Notes: a model not told the origin generated them from the sequence alone. Shown: positions 10,351 to 23,290, numbered from the stretch's first letter. The stretch: DNA of 64,000 bases from Chromobotia macracanthus (GCA_036877525.1 JAZGTH010000035.1:3524501-3588500); one strand, 5' to 3'. Made by a program: numbers and translations.

Positions 10351-11939
10351 TATATAGCATCCTATAGCTTTTCTATAGATAAATAATCTACGATAATTTC
10401 ACTTTATAAATACTATTACACATTACATTATTACAATTACATTATAAATATACTATTGTTTGTTGCTAATTCAAGATTGTTGGTAACACATTAAATAATG
10501 TTAATTATTTATGTTGTTTATACAACTTAAAATGTGAAAGATTTGTTAGTTTACTGACCCAGATTAATAAACACAAGTATTTCTCATTGTTATTACATGT
10601 TAGCTATTGCACTAATTAGCGATAGACTTGTTAGCAATAAGTATATATAAAGAATTTTAATATAAAGTAAAGCTTTGTAAACATAAGCTTTATTAGTCCA
10701 GATTATATTTTTTTATTTACAGCTTATGTATCACAGCAAAAGATTGTGGTTTGTAAAGTGCAATTAACTGATGCTACGGTGCATTGTGAAGTAAAATTGT
10801 CTTTCTCATTCTCAAATTTGGGTAATTGAATGGAATTAATCAGTGATTTGAGCTCAAAGATAAACTAATTAAATTAAAGTAGCTGTTGTTTAATTAAACA
10901 GTTGTGAGGCAAAGCACAGCATGTTGCTGTGCAAGAAAAATAGCTTTTTCTATTAGTACATTGTTGAATACATATAGACTCATATTTCATATGTTGATAT
11001 CATTAAGATTATAATAAATTACAGCTTGCATGAATAAGTAAATCTTTTTTAAATGTGCTTACCAAGCGAAAGGAGGCCTGTCACTTTTAAAAGATCTATT
11101 TATAAGAGTGTCTGTGAGAACTGAGATCTTATTAACGATGAATTTAAATTGATAAAAAATAAAAAATAATTTTGAATTTAAATGAATTTAAATTTGCAGA
11201 AACTCTGCAATAACATCAGCACTGAGAAGAACACAGAGAACATAGACATTTAACATAGAGAAGTGCATGCCTTAACAATATCAGAATACAGAATGGACGA
11301 ATAAGGAGTTATTAAAAAACTAATGTCCTGACCCCAGGTGTTCATTAAATTGATCTACAAAAAAATGAAAATGTCATGATTATCATTAGTTGATTTAGTT
11401 TTATTTGTTTTGTATTCAGCAATTGCAGAGGTCTTAGTTTAGTTCTATATGTGTCATTTGCATGAAGTGATTCAAAAAACATTGCCATGCCTGCTTAGTG
11501 TATTCATACACTATTTCCAAACATACTGTGACAGGCTAATGTATTAAAAACACATTTTGAGTGCCATTAGTAAGTTATAATAGCATCATCACAAAAGTGA
11601 ACTCTGCTATATTGGCTAATATTGTGGCATGCAGATAGTGCTGTAAGTTATTATCAGGACATGGTGACGTTAGTCAATGACAATGTATTTTATTCTTTGT
11701 TATTTGGTTTTGAACAGAAGTCTGAAGAAGAGTCGCACCACACTAGCCCTTTAATAGAAGATAATTCTTCCTGCACTGTTGCATAGTTTTCCTGATAACC
11801 TTTCCTGATAACCTTTCCTGATAATTCTGATATGTTGACCTTTCCCTGTGTTTATGAACTGTACATCTTTATTGTTGTAGGTTGTGGCTATTTGGGTGTC
11901 TGTGACATAAAATAAACACACCAGATTCAATGCAATCAA
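10351..11939. other. Intergenic, no gene seen
   Basis: AT-rich DNA. A short tandem triplication of 'cctttcctgataa' lies at about 11790-11823. No exon or recognisable element is present. Confidence 0.4.
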
Positions 11940-12570
11940 TGCAAGATGGCGCCGCGGATGGCAGCCTCGGTTAGGAGCTCTCCAATTGTTTTTCTGTTTT
12001 TGTTTGTTTGTTGTGTGTTTAGTCATTCTTATCCTATAATTTCACCAGAGACGAACTCCTTGACATCAAGCAACATACACCAGATAATATCTTTCAAGTT
12101 TTTGATGATTCAGGCGTTTTGTTGGATATTGTAGTTGGAGGAGCTACGGTGCTGTTCAAACGCATGGTCAGACGCAAACATTTGAAGCACGCCACTGCAC
12201 TGGTTACCCTCCCAAGCATTTACCTTGTGAACAAATGATCCTTCCCTAACAAAACGGATGAATTACTTCTCACTCGTATTATTAAGGACTTTTCAAACTG
12301 TGCTGCATTATGCTCCACTGAAACACTGAAAGTGTTGCATCTGCCGAGTTTTCAGCTGTTCCGCGCTGACTGCATCACGGCGGTAACGGAAAATCAAGAG
12401 GTGGTGGATTGTGTTTCTACATTAACAAAAGTTGGTGTTCAGACATAACAACTCTGAAGAAGGTGTGCCATCCTAATTTAGAGGCGCTCTTTATAAATGC
12501 AAACCTTTCTACACGCTGTGGGAGTTTTCCTCATTCATTGTTGTCAATGTATACATCCCCCAGACACATG
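11940..12570 (+). mobile_element. CR1-like LINE, 5' part with endonuclease remnant
   Basis: Starts at a GC-rich 5' end ('aagatggcgccgcggatggcagcctcgg') and contains a decayed apurinic-type endonuclease region. At about 12395-12570 one frame reads KSRGGGLCFYINKSWC... and ends in a frame-shifted VVNVYIPP block typical of fish CR1-type LINE endonucleases. Several stops and frameshifts make it non-functional. The LINE is then interrupted and resumes at about 13505. Confidence 0.65.
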
Positions 12571-13504
12571 TGTAACAAAAGCTGGATGAACAACAGGACA
12601 ATTAAGGTTAATCTTTTGCAAGTAAACCTTAAATTTTATCATCATCTGCACAGGTGGATTTTACCAATCCTCATAGCTCTTCCAGCCTCACAGCTCAACT
12701 GCAATGACTCTATTACGTCTTGGATTTACAGTCTTTCTGGTGCAACAGAGTTCACCTCTCCATGACTGCAACTCTCTGAGAGTGATTCTGCACTTTTTGG
12801 AATTTACGCAACCCGCACAACCCGTGGAGGACATCTCCAATGCAGGACTGATCTCCTGACGGTGTGGAACGTAAATATACTTTTTCTTTCCAAACCTGGG
12901 TTAGGGTTCCAAACTTTCAAGACCTTGGCACTAGTAATCGCAGTATAGGCTTTGTATGTGCTTCTTAGCAGAGAATATAGGTGTTATCTCTGGGAGCTGA
13001 CAGTCTAAGAATATTTTCCTGCCACCACATTCAGCAACAGCATTGCATCTTTCATTCTGTGTTTACTCCAGTCCTTGTTTTCATTCAATAATCCAATCTT
13101 AAGTATTATTCAATTGTAGTGGTATTTTTATTTCTATGCATTATCCAGTAGTTATTTCCCTTGTATGTTTAGTGAATAAACCCTTTTGTATTTGTACAAC
13201 TGTGTCTTTCTTGTGTTGGTAATCAGAGGCTCTACAAGTTAACAAGAATCTCACCTGTCCCAGGTGATTTCCCCCTCCACTTAACATAATTTTTCTTATA
13301 ATTTATGATTTATGTTGGATTACTCCAACAAATGTTGATGTGGAATTCCTCAGCTGGTGCCCCGAGGTTAAAGGAGGGAGAGGTCATCTGACACACACAC
13401 ACTTGGGGTGACGTGTGACCAAAACTCACACACACCTTTGGTGTACTGTGTGAGGCGTACCATTAATTGGTGCCCCGTGTGAAGATCACTACACCAGATT
13501 AACT
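12571..13504. mobile_element. Insertion inside the CR1-like LINE, LTR-like
   Basis: About 0.93 kb that is not LINE-derived separates the endonuclease block from its continuation. It opens with TGTAACA. It contains 'gtgaataaaccctttt' (a polyadenylation-type signal, about 13170-13185) followed by T/G-rich sequence to GTTAACA near 13244, as in the R-U5 part of an LTR. It also has 'attggtgccccgtgtgaag' at about 13465-13485, which resembles a retroelement primer-binding site. No exact target duplication was found and no coding region is left, so the class is uncertain. Confidence 0.4.
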
Positions 13505-15215
13505 TTTAATCATTCTATGGGATTTTAATAAATCTGTCCCGTGAACTGCCTAAATGTCCCGCCAGAGATAGTAATACACTGGATCACTGTTACACAACAA
13601 TTAGGGATGCACACCACTCTGTCCCATGTGCAGCTTTGGGGCTCTCCCATCACTGTTTAGTTAATCTCATATCGACCTACAGGCAGAAACTGAAATTAGC
13701 TAAACCTGTAATAAGGACTGTTAAAAGATGGACTGTTGAAGCAGAACAGGATTTACAAGCCTGCTTTGAGTGCACTGACTGAGTGTTTTTGAAGCTGCAA
13801 CCACCAATCTGGATGAGTTTACAGATACTGTAACCTCATATGTCAGTTTCTGTGAAGATATGTGCATCCCTACCAGGAAAAAACAATTTTCAGCCAACAA
13901 CCCAGCGTCAGTCTGGATAGGCAAAATCACAATGTACAAGACACCACCCCCATGATCTGTGGAGAATCAACAAGTGGCATACAATCTGAATGAGTTATAC
14001 TATAGGTTTGAAAAACCCAGCCGCACACCCCCCACACCTGCTCTGACCTGCACTTCACACCTACACCAACACCTCCTGCAACCCCCCTCCTACATCTTTG
14101 GTCATGAAGTCATTTGAAAGACTATTGCTGACCATCTACCTGAAGGACATTACTGGACCCTTGCTGGATCATCTTCAGTTTGCTTACAGGACAAACAGGT
14201 CTGTGGATAATGCAGTCAACATGGGGCTGCATTATATCCTGCAACATCTTGACAGATCTGGGACATATGCAAGGACTTCAGCTCGGCTTTCAATACCATC
14301 ATGCGTGGTCTTCTGTCATCCAAACTAACACAGCTCTCTGTGGTATCCCAGTGGATCAGTGGATCACCAGCTTCCACAACAGCTAGTGAGACTGGGGAAA
14401 CTCACATCCAGATCTCTCACTACCAGTGGGGCCCCCAAGGTTTGTGTGCTCTCTCCACTGCTTTTCTCCCTACCACAGTCATTAACCTCATTAATGATGG
14501 TGACGAGTCTGCTTACAGACTGGAGATCTGAATGAACAGCTGGCTGTCTGGTGTAGTCACAACAACCTGGAGCTTAACAGTGGAGATGATTGTAAACTTC
14601 AGAAAAGAGCCCCCAGCAGCGGCAGTGGAGTCATTCAGTCATTCTGTCCGGTGGCCATCTATAACTGTCTTATATGGTTCAGCTGCCAAATCAGACATCA
14701 GGAGACTACAACGGAGGGTCAGAATGGCTGAGAGGATCATTGGTTCCCCCTGCCAAACCTTCATGACCTCTGTACCTCCAGAGCGAGAGAAAGGGCTAAT
14801 AAAATTACTTTGGACCCCACACATCCAGCGCACTCCCTCTTTGAACTGCTACCCCCTGGCTGGCGCTACAGAGTACGAGCACAAGCAAGTTGTTTCCCAC
14901 AGGCTATATTAAATCTAAACAATTAAAACTGTTTACCTCCACACTGCCCAACACAACAGTATACTATTACATAACATCCCAAATTGTACATCTGTAAATA
15001 ACAATCATAATCTGTACACCTGTAAATAATATTGTAAATAACATATCTGTGCAATAATAACCTCTCAGTACATTCACAGAACTACTTACATTGCTGCATT
15101 TTACTGTATTATATAACTGTTTTTCTTAATTTAATTCTGTACTGGAAGCTCCTGTCACCAAGACAAATTCCTTGTGTATGTAAACATACTTGGCAATAAA
15201 GATCTTTCTATTCTA
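13505..15215 (+). mobile_element. CR1-like LINE, reverse transcriptase part and 3' end
   Basis: Continues the LINE begun at 11940. At 13510-13720 a broken frame gives an NFN..VPRELPK/NTLDHCYTTIRDA-type endonuclease end. At 14098-14900 three frames together give a reverse transcriptase (LDHLQFAYRTNRSVDNAVNM, then LHYILQHLD, later GDESAYR, and AAKSDIRRLQRRVRMAERIIG near the C-terminus). The catalytic FADD-type segment is lost. The 3' UTR ends 'aaacatacttggcaataaagatctttctattc' at about 15180-15215, the classic tail of this LINE group. It is multiply frameshifted and dead. Confidence 0.75.
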
Positions 15216-15531
15216 TTCACATTCTTCAAAACTCTTTGGTTTAGTAGTTGTCTATGTCAATGAAAGGCACAAATTTGAATCTGGCAGTGTGTGAAGTGTT
15301 TTGATCACAAATATATAACTTTACCTTATAAAATGCTAATGGTAGGTGTAGTTTTCTCAGAAACTTCAGTGGTTAAGCCTAACAATGAACAATTGCCCTT
15401 CATACAATCAAGTGTTACACTGCCAAGGAGTTTTCTTGGTTACATTAATCTGAATGCTGGACCAATGCATTTCACAAATTCAAATTTAAATATAAGTAGT
15501 GTAAATCAAAGGCCTCAGACGTTGTCATTTA
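15216..15531. other. Intergenic, no gene seen
   Basis: About 315 bp of AT-rich DNA between the LINE tail and the DIRS-like element. The 92-residue open frame here has no recognisable family. Confidence 0.4.
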
Positions 15532-16471
15532 GTTCCCTTTCTGTTGGCCACTCAATGTTGTGTCGCTGACGACACTAGGGGTTCATTCTTGGGGGCACAA
15601 TCACCTCCGATCTTTATATAAAAAGCCAATGAAAAGGACGCCTCTTTATATAAATGAATAAAGTCAGCAGTGGTTTGCCCCATCCTGTCCTCAGTCAAAC
15701 TTCCCCTTTGCACTTCAGCAGGACAGTCACAGAGCCTAAAGAGCTTATTTCTTCTGCTCCCACAGTGGTGCGGCATCTTTTTAAAGATGTCCTTCCGTCC
15801 CTGTGGTACTGGATGTGGCTGATTTGTCGCACCCTCAGATGGCCACAATTGGTGCATTGAGTGTCTCGGGCTCGAGCATGCTCAAGCGCCTTTTAGATAG
15901 TTATCTGGGAGATAATCCGCCGGGTCTGTCCCCGCGGACCTCCCAGCCCCCGTTACGCTCATTCCAGCTGGTAGAGTTCAAGGGTGTGGTGGCGGCGCAC
16001 TCCCAAGCAGGTGAGGTCGTTCTCACATTCAGGACTCGTGAGGATGATACTCGTAGCACAGTTCAGCTCCTGTGGCCCTTCGTATAGGGACCCCTAGTGT
16101 TGTAATCGACACAACATCGAGTGACTGGCAGAAAGAGAACGTATCGGTTACGTAGGTAACCCTTGTTCCCTGATAGAGTAGAATGAGATGTTGTGTCCCT
16201 CATGCCACAGTACTGAACTGCACCGCTGGGGGTCATGACTGTCTGCGGCGACTCAGCACAATATCTGAGTGAGTGTTGCATGCCAGCCCGCTTATATACC
16301 CGGATATCTTGGGCGGCAACTGGCATTCAAATTCCATTTGCCAATTTTCATTGGCTTTTTATATAAAAATAGGAGGCGATTGGGCTCCCAAGAACGAACC
16401 CCTAGTGTCATCATCGACACAATGTCTCATTCCCTCTATCAGGGAAGGGTTACATACATAACTGAGACGTT
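15532..16471 (+). mobile_element. Internally deleted DIRS-like retroelement
   Basis: The 940-bp element is bounded by GTT at 15532-15534 and GTT at 16469-16471. The termini are inverted: about 15535-15640 matches the reverse complement of 16337-16440, including the shared CCTAGTGT, CCAATGAAAA and TTTATATAAAA blocks. An internal segment, 16088-16200, is complementary to both outer ends. Its left half (16088-16137) is the reverse complement of the left terminus 15535-15584; its right half (16138-16200) is the reverse complement of the right terminus (about 16400-16471). This is the internal complementary region (ICR) of DIRS elements, used to rebuild the termini via a circular junction. A leftover 94-residue frame (15803-16087) may be a scrap of an element ORF; there is no tyrosine recombinase or RT. 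The polarity is not firmly established. Confidence 0.7.
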
Positions 16472-19400
16472 TTTTGGTGTCTAAAGATTCTACTTTGTCA
16501 ATAATCCTCACAATGACTTTTATAAATATATTTAATATTTGTGACTTGCACCTGCGATCAATGACATTACCACTGCCTTGGAGATGGAACAGACAGAAGG
16601 AGAGAAACGGCAAAAAAAGTTTGCAATGTAAGCAAACATCTGTATAACATATGGTTGAATTTGATTAAGTGTTATTATGTATATTCAATTCATTTCACAT
16701 TTATTTGTATAGCACTGTCAATACATATAGTTTCAAAGCTGCTTTACAAGAAATTGTACATTGTCAGAAAAGTTTTTTATTAGAAGTGATTTTAGAATTT
16801 TACAGGCCTAAGATGGTACATATTTTTATGTACATATAAAAGTGTTGTTATGTACATATATAACTGATGAAATGGTTTATAAAGTTAAACTAGCTTCTCT
16901 ATATCAGTACACTAATCAACAGATTTTTTGATTGGACAAAATGTATGGTGTCCAGTGTGTGCTGGACTGACTCAGTCATTAAGTTTGTGCTTCTCTTGTT
17001 GATGTAAAAGTTGATGAAACAGTCTTTAAATGTGTTGAGCACAATCTTTGAATGTTTCGGCTAGTCATTAAGTCTAGCTTTAAATCAAGGCGGAGGTTAA
17101 GGGTTTTGGCTTTAAAAGGCCAAGTTGTGCATACAAGGAATTTTTTTACAGAATATATATAAAATATACAACATACAAAGAATATACAATATATACACAA
17201 ACAATATACATATATATGAAAACAACACAGGAATATAAAAAATAAGATCCACAATACTCTTGCTGTGTAACTACAATGTACACACAACTTACAATTACCT
17301 ACTGGGTGTCACATTTTGAAGATGTTGCGTCAAGGTAAAGAACCAAATTGAAAGAAGTAGACCTCACCGAGCCTGATCGAGATATAGGATTGCAGTACAT
17401 ATTCTCATTCATATCCTGAGGTTTAAAACATCTCCTGAGTGATGATCAGGTGATGGCGGCCCAGGTTCTAGACTGTAGTTCTAGGATTGACAGTTCTAGA
17501 CTGCATTGTGACAGAGCCATCAGTTTTGTCCATTCTTCATTCCCACTTTGAGAGAGATAAGTTACAAATAAAGTTACCATTTTTAACAAGTAGTTCTTTG
17601 TTATGCAGGTTTTGGGCTTCATAATCTTTTCTTTTTGGAGACGATGAGAAATTCTGTTCATTGTCTTCAAAACTTGAAATGGTTTGGCTTTAGTGCACTG
17701 ATTTAACACAGAATAAGTCAAGGCACTGAATTGGTGCATGAATTTTTTTTGATGCACTAAATTTTTTAATTATATAGTTGACAAAACATTGAAAAACATT
17801 GAAATTATTAAAGGTAGGGTAGGCAATCTTTTCCAGAAACATTTTTTCATCTTTTGACATCCTGATAGCAATCGCTAAGTAAAATGGTCTAAATATATTT
17901 ATATACCTTCTGTGTAAGGTGCATGAGCATAAAATTCATTGCATTTGGTCCAGATGCAATGATAGGGTGCCCTACTTGGCTGTTAGACTATATATTTGCA
18001 TATCACTGTGCACCGTTCAAAAACCGTTGTGTGTTTTTGGTGTAGCTGTTAAAGCTAATTGGCTATTGCTAGCCTCTCCAAATTGCTTACACTACCTTTA
18101 ACTGATTTTTAATGGTTATTTTTAGATTAAAATTTAGGTTATTTTCTGTAACATTCAATGGTTTTATGCTCACAAACACATTGTGGTTGGTACAAACCAT
18201 ACTTGCTGCAAATGAAACCATCTAATCTTGTCTGGGTCATATTTTACCTGTACATAAGTACATATTTCTGTACATATTTCATCCTGTACATAAGTTTTTG
18301 AGGATAAGACCACACAGCCTGTGTATGTTAGTAACTGCTTAATTTGGCTACAAATGAATGTAGAAAATACTGTAGAGTATTTGTAGAGTATTGACTGCAT
18401 GTATAGTCACCACAACAACTCCCTTTTAAAACGTTTTTTTAAGAACAATTTGCCTAATTTCACTAATGATGTTTGGCATTCACTCATCTTATGAATGTTT
18501 TCACTTATTGTACACTGTTCTTTTGATTAATTGTGCAAAAATGACTGGCAGGGTGATATTAAACATAAAATGTATTTTTTGTGGGGCAAAGAGAAAAGCT
18601 TAGACAAAAGCTTAGCGCTTACATCAAAGCTCAGTGTGATCATTAGTTAGGACAAGCTTTTCTCCTGGATTTTCTCCAGGGTTTCAGCTTTGCAGAATGC
18701 CTTTTGAGCTAACAGGAACAGACTTTGAATGCTATTTGGAAAAAAAATGTAAACTTAGTAATTTAGAACTGCCGCTTGTAACTTATTGTTTACTCTTAGG
18801 GTTTCAGTCTTACATATTATTTGCAAAGGAAACATGCTACAATGCTACAAAAACATGCTACAATAATTGTAAATGCATCTAAATGGCCCATTATAGCATT
18901 AAAAGCATTTATACTCTCACAATTACTGTTGATCAAGGATATTAATTTGGATAAATTACATTACATAATGACATTACATAACACTTTTGAGCTTATTTTA
19001 TTTTTAAATTAAACAGCAACCAATTACAAATGAACCCTACCAACCAAATTAGTCATTTGGTTGGATTAGGGAATTAAGTCATCAGCATATCAATGTGTAG
19101 TTTTCCAGGATCCTTACCAATGCCTGATCTCTGAATATGAATAACCTGAAGTAAAATCCAGGGAATAAGGGATGGGCTCATTACTATTACTAGCTCATGC
19201 ACTATAGGCGACCTTTGCCATTTGCCAGCCTGTTTCATAAACCAGTACTTTTCCAGGCTGCACACTTTTTTACTGCATTTACCTAGCCAGGAATAATCTT
19301 TGTGTTCATGCTGATCATATTGGTCATAATATTTTAGTGCTATTTAAAAAAAAATACATGTGAATTTAATTATGAAATCAGATTACTTTTAAACATTAAG

Positions 19401-19739
19401 AGAAATGCTCTTTCTCTTACACATGTTTTAAGTAACACAGCTAGATACACTGTGATATATTTATAAAATTACAGTGCATTTTAACAGAATATTAGATGGG
19501 GGAGTATTTCATATTTCTTGGACCTGGTAAGAGTAACTTAGTAAGTTACTGGAGTAACTCTACACGTTTGCTGAAAGGTTCTCATAACTGCTAAATTAAT
19601 AATAGTACTGTCCTACACTCCCATAAGAGTGTAAGCTTTTCTAATCATCTTCAATAATAGATTATGTATTTGAAGAGCAACCTCATCATACTGGTGTTTA
19701 ATAGCAGTATACATTATTCATATTCTGCTTGTCTCAGTC
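16472..19739. other. Intergenic with minor repeat fragments
   Basis: No coding exon supported. A minus-strand LINE 3' tail ('caattcatttcacatttatttgtatagc') lies at about 16685-16760. A short dispersed-repeat start ('aaaggtagggtaggcaat') lies at about 17810-17830. AT-rich (ATATAC)-type low complexity occupies about 17150-17215. The rest is unassigned. Confidence 0.4.
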
Positions 19740-21270
19740 TAAAAGTCTTTTGTCTTTATGCTGTTTATGTTTGAGGTCATTCATATTTCAGTGTGTTTAT
19801 CATATGGTGCATCTCATTCAATGGAAGCAGTCTGGCTGTGGAGGTGTCATAGCTGGGCTTTTGGAAACAAGAACAGCTGATGACATTGAAGCTTAAGGCT
19901 GCTCTCCTGAGAGCTTGTGCTATGACAAACATATGGAAAATGGTGGGTATGTTAACTCGTGCTAACCTGTTTAAGGCTTTGTAGGTAAGCAGTAGAATTT
20001 TATAAATATTACGAAATTTAACAGGTAACCAGTGTAGATCTGACAACACTGGAGTTATATGGTCATATTTCTTGGACCTTGGAGTAAGAACTCCAGAAGG
20101 AATTCTTAAGGAAGATTGACACACACCTAGAAGTGCATTACAGTAGTCCAGTTTGGAGGTCATAAAAGCATGCACCAGCTTTTCTGCATCATAAGTAGTT
20201 AAAATGCTACGCAGTTTAGCGATGTTTCTAAGGTGGAAGAAGGCAGTTTTTATATAATATAATATAAGCCACATGCTTTTCAAAAGACAAATTACTGTCT
20301 AATATGACACCCAGGTCTTTAACAGTATTAGATGAAGTGGCATTACAACCTTCTAATTGGAAACTGTAATCAGAGAGCTACTGTTTACTTACATTTGGTC
20401 CAATAAGTAATATCTCTGTCGAGTCATCCAATGTTTTATGTCTTTAAGACAGTCTAATTTAGCTAAGGTAGGAATATTATACGGTCTTGATGTAATATAT
20501 TGTTGAGCATCATCAGCATAACAGTGGAAATTTATCCCACGACTTCTAATGATATTATCGAGGGGCAGCATGTATAATGTGAATAGCAGAGGGCCTAAAA
20601 TAGATCCCTGAGGCAGGCCATATTTTACTGGCATTAATTCTGATGATTCCCCATTTAAATGAACAAAATGGTAATGGTCAGACAAATAGGAGCGGAACCA
20701 CTGAAGAGCTTGACCTTGAATGCCAACATAATTTTGTAGTCGATCTAACAGGATGACATGGTCTTTTGTGTCAAATGCCACATTAAAATCAAGTAGAACT
20801 AACAATGAGATGCAACTCTTGTCTGCAGCTAGAAGTAAATCATTTGTAATGTTAACCAGAGCAGTTTCAGTGCTATGATGTGGTCTAAATCCCGACTGGA
20901 ACATTTCAAAGATATTGTTACTGTGTAAGAAGGTACACATTTGCGTGGATACAATCTTATCTAATATTTGAGACATGAACGGGATATTTGAAATGGGTCT
21001 GTAGTTTGTTAGTTCATTTGAATTTAGTTGAGGTTTCTTTATGAGAGGCTTAATAACTGCTTGATACTTGGGACATGACATGACCTAGAGATAGAGAGGA
21101 GTTTACAATATTGAGAAGTTGTTCCTCAGTTGCTTGTAGTAGCTCTATCAATAGTTTAGTTGGTATGGGGTTTGATAAACACATTGGTTTGTAAGTAATG
21201 ATAAGCTTATGTAGATCATCCTGGCCTATAGCTGTGAAGCATTGGTATAGTTCTAGAGGGGCAATGTTTA
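19740..21270 (-). mobile_element. L2/Rex1-like LINE, 5'-truncated, reverse transcriptase remnant
   Basis: Read on the minus strand from 21270 down, the sequence encodes a non-LTR reverse transcriptase. It opens with LYQCFTAIGQDDLHKLI...YKPMCLSNPIPTKLL (about 21265-21150). After a frameshift near 21070 it continues with AVIKPLIKKPQLNSNELTNYRPISNIPF, QSGFRPHHSTETAL, a palm motif LLDFNVAFDTKDH, LPQGSILGPLLFTLYM and the catalytic CYADD (about 20510). A second frame (20283-19777) gives the C-terminal part, KLDYCNALLG...ITPVLSDLHWLPVKFRNIYKILLLTYKAL. The 5' half with the endonuclease is missing, as is usual for truncated LINE insertions, and stops and shifts make it inactive. The clade is assigned by motif resemblance. 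Confidence 0.85.
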
Positions 21271-22142
21271 AGAAGGGAACGTGTAACTAAAGGAAATATG
21301 AAACAAAAGCAATTTCAAACTACACTCTTTTACTGTTTTGTAAACCTGCCCCTGAAACTATTGCTTACAGCAGATGAAATTATTAGATTTACTGTAAATA
21401 AAACCTGTGCTCCAGAGATCATTTTTATATAGCATTAAAGGCTAAATGTAGCTCTTAACTGGCTGATTTAAATGGTGATTAACATGTAACAGTGGAAAAA
21501 TAAACCTTCTTGTGTTTCTTATAATAAACTGACATTTTATAAACTTAAAAACTACTTAATTATTTTAACTTTTCTATTATACAGTCAAAGTATTCAACCA
21601 AAAGTAAATCCTTCCTTAAAGCACTTTACTCAAACGAGGCTTCAAATGTCATCTGTGGCATCACTTCGCTAAAACAATACAAGCCTCAATACAGAGCTTC
21701 TGACGTACGGGAAGTACCTGACATTCTCACCACAAGCTCAGAAGCCTCTGAATCAGGCGTAACATCACTAAAGTCTAGTCTATGTTTATGTTTGCTTCTT
21801 TTTCTAAATAAATCCCACATGCGTTCTTAAACCTTAAAAACAGTGGACCTTATTTGTGACAGTTGTGGGCTGGATGATCATCCAGCTGAAATTATATATG
21901 TTAACAAAAAGCAAAAAAGAGATTTTGAGTAATGGTGATATAATTTCAGTAAATAATAATTGAAATTTATTCTGTTCCTCTATCACATGACTTCAGAAAA
22001 CATGGAATATAGAGTATGGCATGTGGAGTAATGTACTTTTATAGTGTTTTAAATTTTGATTTTAGAAGCTCAATAATATATATTTGGAAACAAGCATCTG
22101 AGCCTTTCTGTGTAATTTTCCACAAAAGACAAATGGTCATAT
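21271..22142. other. Intergenic, possible transposon relic at about 21600-21850
   Basis: No exon is supported. 21600-21850 has moderate GC, 'gaggcttcaaatg' and an AATAAA (about 21810) and may be a fragment of a hAT-like or LTR element; its ends were not identified. Confidence 0.35.
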
Positions 22143-22251
22143 TGTCACGGAAACACCAGGCTCTGCTGTTTCCCTTATCTCCGTTTACATCTCAATAAAA
22201 CCTCCTGTTTGGTACTTACCCATCTGTGTTCCCGAGTCTGCTTCCGTTACA
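22143..22251 (+). mobile_element. 109-bp mini solo LTR with perfect 5-bp target duplication
   Basis: Begins TGTCACGGAA and ends TTCCGTTACA, a 10-bp terminal inverted repeat with one mismatch that has the TG...CA ends of LTRs. It is flanked on both sides by CATAT (22138-22142 and 22252-22256), an exact 5-bp target-site duplication. An AATAAA lies at 22194-22199. The very small size indicates a solo LTR of a compact or internally deleted element. Confidence 0.8.
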
Positions 22252-22734
22252 CATATAGGTTTAAAAGTAAATTATATGTCAGTATTTTAATGTTGGATTA
22301 ACTGTTCCTGTACTGTTCAAACTAGTGGTCAGTTACTGTATATCAAGGTCAGGTCAAAACAGAATGTCAACTCTCCAAACTTGCCAATACTATTTTTGCC
22401 TCTGGTTACTGTTTTAATTTGGACATACTGTACTCTCAGAAGTGTTTGCCATATGTCTCTTTGTTGAGTCTGATTATTTATATATTAGGTATCTAAAATC
22501 ATTTATGTAAACGGAACAGCACGGTGTTCATGTAGCTCTATATTCTGTAAATGTGTGGTTTTGGTACAGGTTCTGAATCTGGCATCTGAAGATGTCTGAC
22601 TTTCTCCTAAAGCAAGACTCTGAGTACTGTCACAGGGTCGTCAGGTTGAGGGTGCTTCCTGCAATGTAGTGTTTTGATGGGTTTCAGGGGATCATGAAAT
22701 GAGGAACCCATGTCAGTGTAACATCAATGACAGA

Positions 22735-23290
22735 GACTCAAGGCAAATAAGGCCCAGATGCTCTCATCTATTGACCTTGCAAGCAGCTACCACCAAGTAA
22801 TTATCCATGAGAAGGACTGATATAAGACCGCTTTCGTAATGTTATTCAGGCTTCTTGAGTATGTATGGATGCTGTTCGGCCAGTCCCTAACACTCTGATG
22901 GAGCTGCGATCCTTTTTAGGATTTTGCAGCTACAACAAAGAGTCATGAAAGAGGTTTTCTTTAGGGTGGCGAGTCCTCTCCTTGATGTGGTGAACACTAG
23001 TGTTTTCCAGGGGAGTATTGCTCAGTTCCATAAAGTTATTCAAGGACTCCTGGATGATGGAGTGTCAGTAGACTTTTGAACACCTCAAACAGAGGCTTAC
23101 CTGTGCTCCTACAATAGGGTATTCAGACTTCTCCCTGCCATTTATGCTGAAGACCAATGCCAGTAACCTAGGGTTAGGCATTGTGCTTGCAACTGCAAGA
23201 ATGTGGGAAAACTGTGATAGCCTACGCAAGCCAGAGGTTATGAGGTGCAGAGCACAATGACGGGAACTACAGAAGTATGAAGCTGCAATT
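22735..23290 (+). mobile_element. Ty3/gypsy pol fragment (reverse transcriptase/RNase H)
   Basis: Broken + strand frames give gypsy RT and RNase H motifs. Examples are STIDLASSYHQVIIHEKD followed by YKTAFV (canonical TIDLASGYHQV...KTAF) at about 22755-22835, a LMELRSFLGFCSYN block (about 22900-22935), a LTCAPTIGYSDFSLPFMLKTNAS-like segment (about 23095-23165) and VIAYAS (about 23215-23235). Large deletions and stops are present; no LTRs are adjacent. It is a dead relic. Confidence 0.7.
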
